Positions 6,941 through 19,446 of a DNA stretch of 64,000 nt are shown piece after piece. Numbering within the stretch: position 1 is the first letter of the stretch; every line of letters starts with the position of its first letter. Source of the stretch: Phycisphaerales bacterium (GTDB lineage: Bacteria > Planctomycetota > Phycisphaerae > Phycisphaerales > UBA1924); the NCBI GenBank assembly GCA_905339235.1, contig CAJPFG010000023.1, positions 1 to 64,000 on the forward strand. Direction: 5' to 3'. Below the pieces are notes generated by a model. The model was not told the origin of the DNA, ran no database searches, and saw only the letters and a list, made by a program, of their open reading frames with translations. The position numbers were made by a program, and so were the translations under genes.

Positions 6941-9900
6941 ATGAGCAACCACGATCAATGCCCCTCGACGACCAAGGGTGAAAAGCGCCAGGCCACGAAG
7001 GCCGAACTTGCCCGCGTGGCCCGGCACGCCGGCACGGTCAACGGAGCGCCGGTGTGGCGCAGCGCGGAGGACCTGGCCGACACCAGGGAGTTTCGCGACT
7101 GGATCGAGCGGGAGTTTCCCGCGGGCGCGTCGGAACTGTCGCGCGCCGAGGGCGAGGACGACGGGTCGGGCGAGTCGCGACGCGGGTTTCTCAAGTTGAT
7201 GGGGGCGTCGCTGGCGCTCGCGGGGGCCGCGAGCATTCCCGGGTGCCGTCAGCCCGATCACAAGATCATGCCGTATTCGCGGACGGTGCCGGAGGACATC
7301 ATTCCGGGCAAGCCGCTGTTCTACGCGACGAGTTTTCCGCGTCCTGACGGCGGCGCGGAGGGCCTGCTGGTCGAAACGCACGAGGGCCGGCCGACGAAGA
7401 TCGAGGGCAACCCGCTTCATCCGGTGAACAACGGCAAGGTCTCGACGTGGGCGCTGGCGAGCATCATGAGCCTGTACGACCCGGACCGCCTCAAGAACCC
7501 GGTGTACAAGAACCCGGTCCGCGGGCAGGTTTCCGCGACGTGGGACGACTTCCGCGCGTGGGCGAAGGAACACCTTGCGGGTTACGCGGCGAACGGGGGC
7601 GAGGGGCTCGCGTTTGTCGTGGGCAGGGCGGCCAGCCTCACGCGCCGCGCGGCGTGCGCGTCGCTTGCGGCGAAGTTTCCCAAGGCGACGTGGGTGGATT
7701 ACTCGGCGACGGAAGATCGGGCGAGCGTGCTGGGGACGAAGATCGCATTTGGCCGTGCGATGCGAGAGGTGCTGAACATCAGCAAGGCCAACACTCGCGT
7801 CATCGTGTCCTTGGATCGCGATTTCCTGACGCGGGAGCGGGGCGAACTGACCAACGCCCGCGGCTTTGCGAAGAGCCGCGAGGTGCTCGAGAAGAACGAC
7901 TCGATGTCTCGCCTGTATGCGGTTGAGAGCGGGTTCTCGATCACCGGCGGACAGGCCGACCATCGCCTGGCGCTGGCGCCGTCGCGCGTCGCCGCGTTCG
8001 CGGTGGAACTGGCCAAGCGCATCCTCCCGGCCAGCGGGAGTCCGGCGGGGGCGGAGGGGCTTGCCGGGGCGATCGCGTCGATGAGTGTTCCGGCGGGCGA
8101 AGATCTTTCGGGCCATTCCCAGACGTTCCTGGCGGAGTGCGCCAAGGACCTGATGGAGCCCAACAACCGCGGCAAGACGTTGCTTGTCGCCGGCGCCACG
8201 CAGCCGCCCGAGGTGCATGCGCTGGTGGCGGCGATGAACGCGGCGCTGGGCAATGTCGGCGTTTCGGTTTCGTACAAGGCGCTTGGGGCTGACGAGGCGG
8301 CTGATTCGAGGGCGGGGATCGCGGGCCTGGCGTCGGCGATCAAGTCCGGCGCGGTTCGGACCGTGGTGTGCGTCGGGGCGAACCCGGTGTACGACGCGCC
8401 CGGGGAGACCGGGTTCGCGGAGGCCTTCGCGAAGGCCGAGTCCGTCACGCTCAGCGTCGAGATGACCGAGACGGCGATGGCTTCGACGTGGATGCTCAAC
8501 GCCGCGACGTACCTGGAGTCGTGGGGCGACACCGTGGCGGACGACGGGACGGTCGCGCCGGTGCAGCCGATGATCGCGCCGCTGTACGAGCCGGCGCTGA
8601 GCGAACTGGAGTTTCTGACGCTGCTCGCCAAGGACGACGCGGGCGCGAAGGTCGATGGGTACGACATCGTGCGCGAGCACTGGCGCACGACGTTCAACCA
8701 GTCCGCGGCGGACTTCGAGAAGTCGTGGCGGCGGATTCTGCACGACGGAGTGGTGCCGAACAGCGCTCGCGCGGCTGAGACGCCCAAGGCCGATTACGCC
8801 GCCATCGGCGCGGCGCTTGCGGGGCTGAAAATCGGCGCCGCTCCGACGAAGGAGTCGCTGGAGGCGGCCTTCGTCGTCGGCCACCTGCATGACGGGCGTT
8901 ACGCGAACGTCGGCTGGTTGCAGGAACTGCCCGAAACCGGCACGCGCGTGGTGTGGGACAACCCCGTGCTGATGAGCCCGAAAACGGCGGAGGCCCTGGG
9001 CGTTTCGCCGGCCGGCTGGTCGCGTGACGACGACATGAGCGGCATCTACACGAAGCCCAAGTATCCGACCGCGCGGGTGATCGAGATGGCGCTGGGCGGC
9101 CGCACGATCAAGGCCGCGGCGTGGATCCTGCCGGGAATGCCGGACAACACGCTGTTGTGCACGCTGGGATACGGGCGCGAGCACGCCGGGCGCGTGGGCG
9201 ACGGCGTGGGATTCAACATGTACGGCGTGCTGCCGGCATCCGGGGCACGTGCGGTGGGGGGCGTGAAGGTCACGAAGACCGACGGCGAGCACATGATCGC
9301 CTCGACGCAGAACCACTGGTCGATGAACGACCGGGCGTCGATCGTCCGGGGCGTGGACCTGCCGGCATGGAACAAGCACGCGGACCACGTCCAGAAGGCG
9401 GTGGACACGTTTTACGCGAATCAGGACAAGGTCAAGGAACTGAACTTTGCGGAGAGCCTGGGCGAACTGGGGCACACGCCTCCGAACCTGTCGCTGTACT
9501 CCAATCCGTTCAACCGCACGCCCGCCGACCCGGACCCCAAGGCGATGAAGCCGGGCAACCCGCAGGGCCCGGCATACCAGAAGAACACCGGGCCGGAGTT
9601 CGCCAGCCGCCCGCAGTGGGCGATGACGATCGACCAGACGACCTGCAACGGGTGCGGAAACTGCACGATCGCGTGCCAGGCGGAGAACAACATTCCGGTG
9701 GTCGGCAAGAAAGAAGTGGCGAAGGGCCGCGAGATGACGTGGATCCGCGTGGACCGCTACTTCACCGGCGACATGGACAAGCCCGAGGCGATGCTGCACC
9801 AGCCGGTGGCGTGCGTGCACTGCGAGAACGCTCCGTGCGAGGTGGTGTGCCCGGTGAACGCGACGGTGCACGGGCCGGAGGGGCTGAACTACATGACGTA

Positions 9901-10636
9901 CAACCGGTGCATCGGCACGCGGTATTGTGCGAACAACTGCCCGTACAAGGTGCGCCGGTTCAACTTCTTCGATTACGGGGTGACGAAGTTCAACGGGGAC
10001 TACTACTTCAAGGAGTTCCTGGACGATGCGGGCGGCGCGGTGCCGGGGCAGGAAGGGATCACCGGCAGCGGCGCGTACAACAAACTCAACCCCAACCTCA
10101 TCCCGCCCCGCCTGCGGCAGAAACTCGACCAGATCAGCCGGATGCAGAAGAACCCGGACGTGACGGTGCGGTCGCGCGGCGTGATGGAGAAGTGCACGTA
10201 CTGCGTGCAGCGGATCAACGCGGCGAGGATCGACACCAAACTACAGGGGATGGACCACATTCCCGAGGGCTACTTTCAGTCCGCGTGCCAGCAGGCCTGT
10301 CCGAGCGACGCGATCACGTTCGGCGATTCGCTCGATGAATCCAGCCGCGTACGGAAGACCCGCGAGCACGCCCGGAGTTACTCGCTGCTGGGGTATTTGA
10401 ACACTCGCCCCCGGACCAGCCACATGGTGCGGGTGATGAACCCGAATCCGGCCCTGTGCAGCGCCGAGCGGAAGGCCTCGTGGGAGGATCCGTTCCATCA
10501 TGGCGGCGGGCACGAGGGCGGGCAGGATGAACACGCCAAGCCGGACGGTCACGCCTTCCGGTTCGACGGGCAGAAGAAGCGGGAGGACCGCGGGTATGCC
10601 CTGTCACTCAACGTCCTCTCCCGGAGTCACGCATGA
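6941..10636 (+). CDS. actB: Alternative complex III subunit ActB, molybdopterin-like/iron-sulfur fusion
   Basis: A 1231-residue periplasmic protein. A twin-arginine motif SRRGFLKL at 79-86 sits unusually far from the N-terminus, after an 80-residue hydrophilic leader, as in other ActB proteins. The large middle resembles the molybdopterin-enzyme fold but in this family carries no cofactor. The C-terminal ferredoxin-like part has four cysteine clusters: C902-C905-C908-C912, C958-C961-C966-C970, C990-C996-C1000 and C1085-C1088-C1116-C1120, enough for up to four Fe-S clusters. The ribosome-binding site is weak. It overlaps actC by 4 bp (ATGA). Confidence 0.93.
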   Translation: MSNHDQCPSTTKGEKRQATKAELARVARHAGTVNGAPVWRSAEDLADTREFRDWIEREFPAGASELSRAEGEDDGSGESRRGFLKLMGASLALAGAASIPGCRQPDHKIMPYSRTVPEDIIPGKPLFYATSFPRPDGGAEGLLVETHEGRPTKIEGNPLHPVNNGKVSTWALASIMSLYDPDRLKNPVYKNPVRGQVSATWDDFRAWAKEHLAGYAANGGEGLAFVVGRAASLTRRAACASLAAKFPKATWVDYSATEDRASVLGTKIAFGRAMREVLNISKANTRVIVSLDRDFLTRERGELTNARGFAKSREVLEKNDSMSRLYAVESGFSITGGQADHRLALAPSRVAAFAVELAKRILPASGSPAGAEGLAGAIASMSVPAGEDLSGHSQTFLAECAKDLMEPNNRGKTLLVAGATQPPEVHALVAAMNAALGNVGVSVSYKALGADEAADSRAGIAGLASAIKSGAVRTVVCVGANPVYDAPGETGFAEAFAKAESVTLSVEMTETAMASTWMLNAATYLESWGDTVADDGTVAPVQPMIAPLYEPALSELEFLTLLAKDDAGAKVDGYDIVREHWRTTFNQSAADFEKSWRRILHDGVVPNSARAAETPKADYAAIGAALAGLKIGAAPTKESLEAAFVVGHLHDGRYANVGWLQELPETGTRVVWDNPVLMSPKTAEALGVSPAGWSRDDDMSGIYTKPKYPTARVIEMALGGRTIKAAAWILPGMPDNTLLCTLGYGREHAGRVGDGVGFNMYGVLPASGARAVGGVKVTKTDGEHMIASTQNHWSMNDRASIVRGVDLPAWNKHADHVQKAVDTFYANQDKVKELNFAESLGELGHTPPNLSLYSNPFNRTPADPDPKAMKPGNPQGPAYQKNTGPEFASRPQWAMTIDQTTCNGCGNCTIACQAENNIPVVGKKEVAKGREMTWIRVDRYFTGDMDKPEAMLHQPVACVHCENAPCEVVCPVNATVHGPEGLNYMTYNRCIGTRYCANNCPYKVRRFNFFDYGVTKFNGDYYFKEFLDDAGGAVPGQEGITGSGAYNKLNPNLIPPRLRQKLDQISRMQKNPDVTVRSRGVMEKCTYCVQRINAARIDTKLQGMDHIPEGYFQSACQQACPSDAITFGDSLDESSRVRKTREHARSYSLLGYLNTRPRTSHMVRVMNPNPALCSAERKASWEDPFHHGGGHEGGQDEHAKPDGHAFRFDGQKKREDRGYALSLNVLSRSHA

Positions 10637-12228
10637 CGACGCATCCGCACCCCGATGAAGTCACGGCGCAGCGCCTGGCCGGCATCGTCCGCGGCCCGAC
10701 CGGCGGACGCGATCCCGACCCGGTGACGGGCGACGGGACGCTCATCGACACCCCCGGCGTGCGCTCGCCGCTGGTCCTGAACGACCGCTCGTTCAAGGAG
10801 ATCACCGACATCATCTGCGGGTATGTCGAGAGCAAGCCCCCGCGCTGGTGGTACTTCGCGGCGGCGGCGACGGGCGGGCTGGCCGCGATGATGGGGGCGT
10901 TCATCCTGTATCTGGTGATCACGGGGATCGGGACGTGGGGTCTGAACAACCAGGTGGACTGGGCGTGGGACATCACGAACTTCGTGTTCTGGATCGGCAT
11001 CGGCCACGCCGGGACGCTGATCTCGGCGATCCTGTGCCTGCTGAAGCAGAAGTGGCGGACGGCGGTGAACCGCTCGGCGGAGGCGATGACGATCTTCGCG
11101 GTGATCTGTGCGGCGACGTTCCCGGGCATTCACGTGGGGCGGCAGTGGATGGCGTGGTTCCTGGCGCCGGTGCCGAACGCGAACGCGATCTGGCCGAACT
11201 TCCGCTCGCCGCTGCTGTGGGACGTGTTCGCGATCTCGACGTACGGCACGGTGTCGCTCTTGTTCTGGTACATGGGGATGATCCCGGACCTGGCGTCGCT
11301 GCGGGACCGTGCGGATCGGCGGCTGCGGTTGGCGGTGGGCGGCGGCGGGCCGGTGCTGCTGCCGTTCGTGCCGATCCGGATCGACCAGATCCGGGCGAAG
11401 GTGTACGGGTTCCTGTCGATGGGGTGGCGGTTCAGCGGGCGGCACTGGCACCGCTACGAGGCGGCGTACCTGGTGCTGGCGGGCATCAGCACGCCGCTGG
11501 TGTTGAGCGTGCACTCGATCGTGTCGATGGACTTCGCGACGTCGATCCTTCCGGGGTGGCACACGACGATCTTCCCGCCGTACTTCGTGGCGGGGGCGAT
11601 CTTCGGCGGGTTCGCGATGGTGCTGCTGCTGCTGATTCCCGCGCGGGAGTTGTACCCGAACATGAAGGACCTGATCACGCTGCGCCACCTGGAGAACATG
11701 GCGAAGATCATCCTGGTGACGGGCATGATGGTGGGCTTCGCCTACTCGATGGAGTTCTTCATCGCGTGGTACGGTGGGAACGAGTTCGAGCTGTACGCCT
11801 TCAAGAACCGGGCGTTCGGGCCGTACGGGTGGGCGTACTGGACGATGATTTCGTGCAACGTGCTGAGCCCGCAGGTGTTCTGGAACCGGGCGATGCGGAC
11901 CAGCCCGCTGGTGATCTTCACCGTGTCGGTGCTGGTGACGATCGGCATGTGGTTCGAGCGGTTCGTGATCATCGTGACGAGCCTGCACCGGGCGTTCCTG
12001 CCGGGCGAGTGGCACATGTTCCATCCCACGCCGGTGGACATCTGCATCTTCGTGGGGTCGCTGGGGCTGTTCACGCACCTGTTCCTGCTGTTCATGCGGT
12101 TTCTGCCGATGTTCGCGATGGCCGAGTTGAAGGCCGTGCTGCCGATCGCCAGCCCGCACCACGGACACACGCATCACCACGCCGAAGCGCACAACGGGGC
12201 GGCGGTTCACGCGAACGGAGGCCACTGA
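10633..12228 (+). CDS. actC: Alternative complex III subunit ActC, NrfD/PsrC-like quinol-site protein
   Basis: A 531-residue integral membrane protein with about ten hydrophobic helices, the first after a ~70-residue cytoplasmic leader. It belongs to the NrfD/PsrC family, which holds the menaquinol site of ACIII. Segments such as [26 protein letters not shown] and [15 protein letters not shown] are family-typical. Its start codon overlaps the actB stop and it lies 1 bp before actD, so it is translationally coupled. The C-terminus ends in a His-rich tail ([12 protein letters not shown]). Confidence 0.93.
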   Translation: MTTHPHPDEVTAQRLAGIVRGPTGGRDPDPVTGDGTLIDTPGVRSPLVLNDRSFKEITDIICGYVESKPPRWWYFAAAATGGLAAMMGAFILYLVITGIGTWGLNNQVDWAWDITNFVFWIGIGHAGTLISAILCLLKQKWRTAVNRSAEAMTIFAVICAATFPGIHVGRQWMAWFLAPVPNANAIWPNFRSPLLWDVFAISTYGTVSLLFWYMGMIPDLASLRDRADRRLRLAVGGGGPVLLPFVPIRIDQIRAKVYGFLSMGWRFSGRHWHRYEAAYLVLAGISTPLVLSVHSIVSMDFATSILPGWHTTIFPPYFVAGAIFGGFAMVLLLLIPARELYPNMKDLITLRHLENMAKIILVTGMMVGFAYSMEFFIAWYGGNEFELYAFKNRAFGPYGWAYWTMISCNVLSPQVFWNRAMRTSPLVIFTVSVLVTIGMWFERFVIIVTSLHRAFLPGEWHMFHPTPVDICIFVGSLGLFTHLFLLFMRFLPMFAMAELKAVLPIASPHHGHTHHHAEAHNGAAVHANGGH

Positions 12229-12229
12229 C

Positions 12230-12799
12230 ATGTCCACCTCGAGCGGACGCGTGTATGTGACGGAAGCGGGGGAGCCGATCCACGGCATCCTCGCGGAGTT
12301 CGGCTCTCCGGCCGACCTGTACCACGCGGCGGAAAAGGTCCGCGACGCGGGGTATTCGCGCTGGGACACCCACACGCCCTTCCCCATCCACGGGTTGGAG
12401 GACGCGATGGGCATGCCCCGGACGAAACTGCCCGTGCTTGTGGCGGTTGTGGCTCTGACCGGCGCGGGGCTGGGCTTCCTGATGCAGTACTGGATGTCGG
12501 GGGTGGATTACCCGCTGGTGGTGCAGGGCAAGCCGTACGACTCGTGGCAGGCGTTCATCCCGATCACCTTTGAACTAGGAATCCTGTCGGCGGCGTTCAC
12601 GGCTCTGATCGGGATGCTGGCGTTGAACGGGCTTCCCCGGCACCATCACCCGCTCTTCAAGAAGGACCGGTTCCTGTCGGGCTCCGACGACAAGTTCTTC
12701 GTGTGCATCGAGGCCGGCGACGGCAAGTTCGATCCCGATCGAACTCGGGCGCTGCTCGAGCACGCCGGGGCGACGAGCATCGAGTTGGTGGAAGAGTAA
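12230..12799 (+). CDS. actD: Alternative complex III subunit ActD (DUF3341)
   Basis: A 189-residue subunit with a cytoplasmic N-terminal domain (ILAEFGSPADLYHAAEKVRDAGY, then PFPIHGLEDAMG), two membrane helices and a short C-terminal domain containing FFVCIEAGD. This layout defines DUF3341/ActD, a structural subunit that packs against ActC in ACIII. It starts 1 bp after actC. The stop is followed within a few bases by a short array of 7-bp repeats leading into actE. Confidence 0.93.
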   Translation: MSTSSGRVYVTEAGEPIHGILAEFGSPADLYHAAEKVRDAGYSRWDTHTPFPIHGLEDAMGMPRTKLPVLVAVVALTGAGLGFLMQYWMSGVDYPLVVQGKPYDSWQAFIPITFELGILSAAFTALIGMLALNGLPRHHHPLFKKDRFLSGSDDKFFVCIEAGDGKFDPDRTRALLEHAGATSIELVEE

Positions 12800-12805
12800 A
12801 GACCT

Positions 12806-12831
12806 CGCACATGGCAAATGGCAAATCGCAC
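12806..12831. repeat. Short GGCAAAT heptamer array at the actE start
   Basis: CACATGGCAAATGGCAAATC repeats the same heptamer as the array at 2636-2790. It occupies the spot where the actE ribosome-binding site should be; no Shine-Dalgarno sequence is visible for either candidate start (12811 or 12832). Confidence 0.7.
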
Positions 12832-13680
12832 ATGAACAAGACGATCAACATCCAGAGTGCCGCGATTCTGGTGGGCGCGGGAGTGCTCGGCCTCGGACTG
12901 ACCGGGTGCCGCGGCGATCGTGAGAACGAGCCGCCGCGCCAGTTCTTCCCCGATCTCGACGACCAGCAGAAGTGGAACCCGCAGACCGGCAGCGAGTTCT
13001 TCGCCGACGGCCGGAGCATGCGGCCGGTGGTTCCCGGAACGGTCCCCTTCGGCCGCACCATGGCGGTGGGCAATGAGCCGTGGGCGGCCCACTGGAAGCA
13101 GGAGCGCGACGACCTGCTGAAGGCCGACAACGTCTTCTACACCGGCGTGGAGGGCGTCAACGAGAAGGGCGAGCCGGTCTACGTCCGCACGATCCCCGCG
13201 AGCGTGACGGTGGACATGGCGCTGTTGAAGCGCGGCCAGGAGCGGTTCAACATCTACTGCTCGGTCTGCCACGGCTACCAGGGCGACGCGAAGAGCCGGA
13301 TCATGGAGGCCGACATCGGGTTCAACCCGGCGATTGTCAACTTCCATGACGCGTCGTTCTTCGATCAGGGGAACGTCCGCAGCCGCGACGGCTGGATTTT
13401 CCACACCATCCGCAACGGCAAGCCCACCGAGGGGCAGCCGGGCAAGTTCAACATGCCCGCGTACGGGCACGCCGTGAGCGAGCGTGACGCGTGGGCGATC
13501 GTGGCGTACGTGCGGGCCTTGGAGGCCTCGCGGCGCGGCACGATCGAGGATGTGCCCGAGTCCGGCCGGCCGGGCCTGCTGCAGAAAGAACGCCCAGCGT
13601 CGCCCGAGGCGCCCGCGCCCCCCACACCGACTCCCGGATCAACCCCCACGCCCGCTCCGACCACGGGAGGTGTCAAGTGA
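12832..13680 (+). CDS. actE: Alternative complex III subunit ActE, monoheme cytochrome c lipoprotein
   Basis: With the ATG at 12832 the 282-residue product starts with a clean lipoprotein signal peptide whose lipobox LTGC places the lipidated cysteine at residue 26. A CSVCHGY heme c site is at 143-147 and the Met-containing ligand loop (GKFNMPAYGHAV) follows. The in-frame ATG at 12811 would prepend MANGKSH, translated from the heptamer array; I consider that unlikely. The C-terminus is a Pro/Thr/Ala low-complexity tail. ActE passes electrons toward the caa3 oxidase. The stop overlaps the actF start (GTGA). Confidence 0.9.
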   Translation: MNKTINIQSAAILVGAGVLGLGLTGCRGDRENEPPRQFFPDLDDQQKWNPQTGSEFFADGRSMRPVVPGTVPFGRTMAVGNEPWAAHWKQERDDLLKADNVFYTGVEGVNEKGEPVYVRTIPASVTVDMALLKRGQERFNIYCSVCHGYQGDAKSRIMEADIGFNPAIVNFHDASFFDQGNVRSRDGWIFHTIRNGKPTEGQPGKFNMPAYGHAVSERDAWAIVAYVRALEASRRGTIEDVPESGRPGLLQKERPASPEAPAPPTPTPGSTPTPAPTTGGVK

Positions 13681-14999
13681 CGACCGCCGCGGCCTCTCGA
13701 ACGAGACTGGCCACCGACAACATTTCGCTTTCGTACGGCGCGGGCCGGAGCACGGGGCTGGGCCTGATGGGTCTGGGCCTGCTGGCGGGCCTGGCGGTGC
13801 TGGGCATGGGGTTCAGCGGGGCGATGGGCCTGACGCTGAAGCACGCCGTGGCGGTGTACCTCATCGGCGCGATGGGCGTGCTGGCGATGTCGCTGGGCGG
13901 GCTGTTCTACGTGATGGCGTTCCACCTGACGAACGCGGGCTGGTCGGCGACGATCCGGCGGCAGGCCGAGAACCTGGCGAGTTTCCTGCCGTTCGCGTGG
14001 CTGCTGATGCTGCCGGTGCTGGGGGTGGAGATCGCGACGCACGGCACGCTGTACCTGTGGTTGAATCCGGATTACTACACGGATCACGCGCTGCAGAACA
14101 AGGCCGCGTTCTTTTACGCGCCGCTGTCGATCGTGGACCACGACACGCACGAGCCGGTGAAGGGGGCGGTGTTCCCGGCGTTCTTCGTGATCCGGGCGGT
14201 GTGCTACGGGCTGATCTGGACGTACCTGTCACGGCGGCTGTGCCGGCTGAGCCGGGAGCAGGACGTGAAGGCGAACGCGTCGCTGGCCGCGAAGGCGCGG
14301 TTCACCAGCGCGTGGGGCATGCTGGCGTTCGCGTTGAGCACGGCGTTCGCGTCGTTCGACTGGCTGATGAGCGTGGACTTCAAGTTCTTCAGCACGATGT
14401 GGCCGGTGTGGTACTTCGCGGGGTCGGCGTTCTCGGGGATGTCGCTGCTGGTGCTGGTGTTTGCGCGGCTGAAGTCGATGGGGAAACTGGAGGGCGTGGT
14501 CACGCCCGAGCACTTCCATGACAAGGGCAAACTGATCTTCAGTTTCACGGTCTTCTGGGCGTACATCTCCTTCTCGCAGTACTTCCTGATCTGGTACAGC
14601 AACATCCCGGAAGAGACGGCTTTTTTCCACTACCGTTCGTTCGTCGGATCGGCGTGGCGCGGGCTGGGCATTTTCCTGATGATCGGCCACTTCATTGCGC
14701 CGTTCCTGATCGGGTTGTTCCGGCCGGTCAAGAAGAGCCCGCTGGCGCTGGGGCTGCTGGCGGTGTGGTGCCTCTTCGTGCACTTCGCGGACATCTACTT
14801 CATGGTGCGGCCGATGGTGGAGGCGGGGAGCAATCACCCCGTCGCGATCCTCTCGCACCTGTGGGTGGACGTTGTGGCAATTGTTGGGCTGTTCGCGGTG
14901 CTGGTGGGGTACCTGATCGTAAAGGTGCCGGCGAGTTCGCTGGTTCCCGTGAACGACCCGTATATGGATGAGGCGCTGGAGCATCGCAACTACGTGTGA
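13677..14999 (+). CDS. actF: Alternative complex III subunit ActF, second NrfD-like membrane protein
   Basis: A 440-residue polytopic protein, paralogous to ActC. The GTG at 13677 overlaps the actE stop and has GGAGG 6 nt upstream; the frame is open further up but that part encodes ActE in another frame. About ten membrane helices, with segments ASFDWLMSVDFKFFSTMWPVW and SQYFLIWYSNIPEET that are characteristic of ActF. It completes the ActABCDEF set; in ACIII structures ActF lacks the quinone site found in ActC. The last residues (NDPYMDEALEHRNY) are family-typical. Confidence 0.93.
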   Translation: MTTAAASRTRLATDNISLSYGAGRSTGLGLMGLGLLAGLAVLGMGFSGAMGLTLKHAVAVYLIGAMGVLAMSLGGLFYVMAFHLTNAGWSATIRRQAENLASFLPFAWLLMLPVLGVEIATHGTLYLWLNPDYYTDHALQNKAAFFYAPLSIVDHDTHEPVKGAVFPAFFVIRAVCYGLIWTYLSRRLCRLSREQDVKANASLAAKARFTSAWGMLAFALSTAFASFDWLMSVDFKFFSTMWPVWYFAGSAFSGMSLLVLVFARLKSMGKLEGVVTPEHFHDKGKLIFSFTVFWAYISFSQYFLIWYSNIPEETAFFHYRSFVGSAWRGLGIFLMIGHFIAPFLIGLFRPVKKSPLALGLLAVWCLFVHFADIYFMVRPMVEAGSNHPVAILSHLWVDVVAIVGLFAVLVGYLIVKVPASSLVPVNDPYMDEALEHRNYV

Positions 15000-15087
15000 G
15001 AAGGCGTTTGGTGTGGAGTTCGCGGTTTGGTTTCGCCAGGCTAGGAAGGCCCGCACGGGCGGGCGGCACGCGGAAGGAATGGAACGC

Positions 15088-15498
15088 ATGTCCGGTCACA
15101 ACCACACTCCGGGAGTTCAGGAACACGCCGATTCGTGGCACCATCACACGCGCGACGAGGGCGTGCCGCAGCACGAGCATCTGGCGGTGCTCAACACCGT
15201 CGCGATCGCGCGATGGGGCGTGCTCATCGCCGTCGCGCTGGTCGTGGTCATGGTCGCGATTGGAGCGTACTTCTCCTCGTACGTGACGCAGTTGAAGCAC
15301 GACCGCGAAGAGCGGGAGGCATGGCAGCGGATTTCCCAGGGAGCCCGCGGCGTGCGTGAAACTTCCGACCGGCAGTTGTCCACCGGCGATCATGCCGGCA
15401 AAGCGGAGTACTCGTGGGCGCCCGAGGGCGGGGATCGGGTTCAGATTCCCATCGAGCAGGCGATGGGAAAGGTCGTGCAGAACTACGAGAAGAGGTGA
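15088..15498 (+). CDS. Small single-span membrane protein of the ACIII operon
   Basis: A 136-residue protein with a His-rich N-terminus (HNHTPGVQEHADSWHHH), one membrane helix (WGVLIAVALVVVMVAIGAYF) and a soluble tail. The ATG at 15088 is chosen because AAGGA lies 9 nt upstream; the ATG at 15079 abuts it. I do not recognise a named family, but its place between actF and the SCO gene suggests an accessory or assembly role in ACIII/oxidase, and the histidines could bind copper or heme. That is inference from position and composition. Confidence 0.75.
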   Translation: MSGHNHTPGVQEHADSWHHHTRDEGVPQHEHLAVLNTVAIARWGVLIAVALVVVMVAIGAYFSSYVTQLKHDREEREAWQRISQGARGVRETSDRQLSTGDHAGKAEYSWAPEGGDRVQIPIEQAMGKVVQNYEKR

Positions 15499-15503
15499 GC
15501 GCG

Positions 15504-16400
15504 GTGAAGCGGGCGGTGCACATGCTGGGCGGGCTGCTGGCGGCGATGGCCGCGGCGGTGGCCGGTCCGCGCGCCCCGGCCCAGGGCAACTACTACGAGA
15601 AGCCGGTGCAGGTGCTGGGGCTGGATGTGGAGGAGCACATCGGCGACTCACTGCCGATGGAACTGACGTTCACGAACGAAGAGGGCAGGGCGGTGCGGCT
15701 GGGGGACTACTTCAAGGGCACGAAGAAGCCGGCGGTGGTGACGCTGGTGTATTACAGTTGCCCGGTGGTCTGCGACGTGGTGCTGACCAAGCAGGCGGAG
15801 GTCTTCGGGAAACTCGACTACACGCCGGGGGTGGACTTCACGGCGCTGGTCTTCAGTTTCGACCACAACGAGACGTTTGAGCGGGCGGCGCAGGCGAAGG
15901 AGTTCCGCTTCAGCGCGTACGACCGCCGGGCGACGCCCGGGGTGAGCGAGGGCTGGCGGTATCACGTGGGGGAAGATTCGAGCAACCGGGCGCTGGCGGA
16001 TGCGCTGGGCTTCCGGTACAGGCGGCTGGGCGACGGCAACTACTCGCACCCGATCTGCCAGTTTGTGATTACGCCCGACGGCAGGATCAGCCGGTATCTC
16101 TATGGGTACCCCGATGATGCGCGGGACCTGAAGTTGGCGCTGATGGAGGCGTCGGAGGGCAAACTGGTCCGAACGGTGGGGGAGCGGTTCCTCTCGTTCT
16201 GCTACGTGTTCGACGAGTCGTCGGGAAAGTACACGCTGCGGGTCTTCCGCATCATGCAGATCGGCGGGGCGATCACGCTGCTCATCGTGGGGAGCGCGAT
16301 CGGTGTGATGCTGGGCACGGAGCGGTTGCGCAGGCGAAAGAAGAAGGGTTCACGGGGCGATCTGCCGGGCGCGGGCCACGGCGCGGTCACGACGGGGTGA
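15504..16400 (+). CDS. SCO1/SenC family copper chaperone
   Basis: A 298-residue thioredoxin-fold protein that delivers copper to the CuA site of oxidase subunit II, whose gene follows directly. The GTG at 15504 has AGGTGA 6 nt upstream. A signal peptide precedes the SCO motif C86-PVV-C90; H182 in NYSHPICQFVITPDG is the probable third copper ligand. A C-terminal membrane helix (IGGAITLLIVGSAIGVML) followed by an Arg/Lys-rich tail is unusual, since most SCO proteins are anchored at the N-terminus. It is 5 bp from the preceding gene and 4 bp from coxB. Confidence 0.9.
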   Translation: MKRAVHMLGGLLAAMAAAVAGPRAPAQGNYYEKPVQVLGLDVEEHIGDSLPMELTFTNEEGRAVRLGDYFKGTKKPAVVTLVYYSCPVVCDVVLTKQAEVFGKLDYTPGVDFTALVFSFDHNETFERAAQAKEFRFSAYDRRATPGVSEGWRYHVGEDSSNRALADALGFRYRRLGDGNYSHPICQFVITPDGRISRYLYGYPDDARDLKLALMEASEGKLVRTVGERFLSFCYVFDESSGKYTLRVFRIMQIGGAITLLIVGSAIGVMLGTERLRRRKKKGSRGDLPGAGHGAVTTG

Positions 16401-16404
16401 GTTC

Positions 16405-17595
16405 ATGATGCACACGGGACTGTTCCAAAACGCTTCCACGACGCTGGCCGATGGGTTCTGGCGCGATCTGTGGCTGAGATCGCCCTCGCCGACGGAGAAC
16501 GGCCGCGAAACCGACAGCATGTTCATGTTTCTGTGGTGGTTCTGCGTGGCGTGGTTCGTGCTGCTGATGGCGCTGATGGTGTACTGGGTGATCAAGTACC
16601 GACGCCGGCCGGGCACCGACGCGGTGCAGAGCCCCTCGCACAACACGCCGCTCGAAGTGATCTGGACGGTTGTTCCCTCGCTGATGCTCGTGTACATCTT
16701 TTTCCGGGGGTTCTGGGGGTACATCGACAAGATCGTCTCTCCCGGCGATGCGGTGGAGATGCAGGTGATCGGCTCGAAGTGGTCGTGGGACCTTCGCTAC
16801 CCCAACGGCATGCAGTCTCCGATGACGGACAAGATCGGGTTCAACGACATCCCGGTTTTTTACATGCCCGCGAAGACGAACATCCGGCTCAAGATGCAGA
16901 GCAGCGACGTGCTGCACGCGTTCTGGGTGCCGGACTTCCGCATCAAGCAGGACGTGGTGCCCAACCGGTACATGACGGTGTGGTTCAACGCGGAGGGGCC
17001 GAAAGACGGTGATCCCGGAACCAAGAAGCACCCGAGCGTCGTCGCGGGAAGCGAGGAGGCCAAGAAGCACCCCGAGTTGCTGGTGCTCTCGGGAAAGCCG
17101 TACACCCAGCACTACGTGTTTTGCGCGGAGTACTGCGGCCAGCAGCACTCGGAGATGGCGGCCCTGATTCGCGTGGTGTCGGAGGATGTGTACAAGGATT
17201 GGCTCGAGAAGATCGGCACGCCCTCCGACCCCATCGAACTCGGCAAACGGGTCTTCAAGACCAAGTGCGCCTCATGCCACACGCTCGACGGCTCGCGCAG
17301 CACCGGCCCCTCGTGGCTCGACATGTACGGCCGAACGGAAACCCTCACCGACGGCACGACGGTCGTCGTTGACGACGCGTACATCCTCGAGTCGATCTTC
17401 GAGCCCGCGAAGAAGATCGTGAAGACGTATGAGAACGGGAACATGACTTCCTTCCGCGGGCTGGTCAGCCCGGATCAGGTGCAGGGCCTGATCGCCTTCA
17501 TGAAGAGCATCAGCCAGCACGCGCCCAAGACCGAAGTCCCCGCCGGCGGGACGCCGGCCGAAGCGCCCAAGACCGAAACCCCGCCCACGAAGTGA
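16405..17595 (+). CDS. coxB: Cytochrome c oxidase subunit II with fused cytochrome c domain (caa3 type)
   Basis: A 396-residue subunit. Two membrane helices are followed by the CuA domain, whose ligands are visible: H171 (LHAFWVP), C240 and C244 with H248 and M251 in CAEYCGQQHSEM. The C-terminal cytochrome c domain has its CASCH site at 288-292, so the oxidase is of caa3 type and can take electrons straight from ActE. The tail is Pro/Thr/Lys-rich. ATG at 16405 or 16408 is possible; GGGGTGAG precedes both. Confidence 0.95.
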   Translation: MMHTGLFQNASTTLADGFWRDLWLRSPSPTENGRETDSMFMFLWWFCVAWFVLLMALMVYWVIKYRRRPGTDAVQSPSHNTPLEVIWTVVPSLMLVYIFFRGFWGYIDKIVSPGDAVEMQVIGSKWSWDLRYPNGMQSPMTDKIGFNDIPVFYMPAKTNIRLKMQSSDVLHAFWVPDFRIKQDVVPNRYMTVWFNAEGPKDGDPGTKKHPSVVAGSEEAKKHPELLVLSGKPYTQHYVFCAEYCGQQHSEMAALIRVVSEDVYKDWLEKIGTPSDPIELGKRVFKTKCASCHTLDGSRSTGPSWLDMYGRTETLTDGTTVVVDDAYILESIFEPAKKIVKTYENGNMTSFRGLVSPDQVQGLIAFMKSISQHAPKTEVPAGGTPAEAPKTETPPTK

Positions 17596-17649
17596 GAAAC
17601 TCTCCCCGGCGGGTGATGCCCGCCGGTCCAGCAGTACGGAGCCACGGCC

Positions 17650-19419
<1,770 letters not shown>

Positions 19420-19446
19420 CCGACCTCCACACGACGAGACACGCGC

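Noticed and set aside
6680..9871. A 1063-codon open frame antisense to actB, and similar long antisense frames at 17653-20181 and 30400-32916
   Set aside because: They lie opposite certain genes in high-GC DNA, where rare stops open frames; the products are Arg/His/Pro-rich without any domain.
15088..15498. Assignment of the small ACIII-operon protein as cytochrome oxidase subunit or ActG/ActH
   Set aside because: Size and topology fit several small subunits but no motif distinguishes them.
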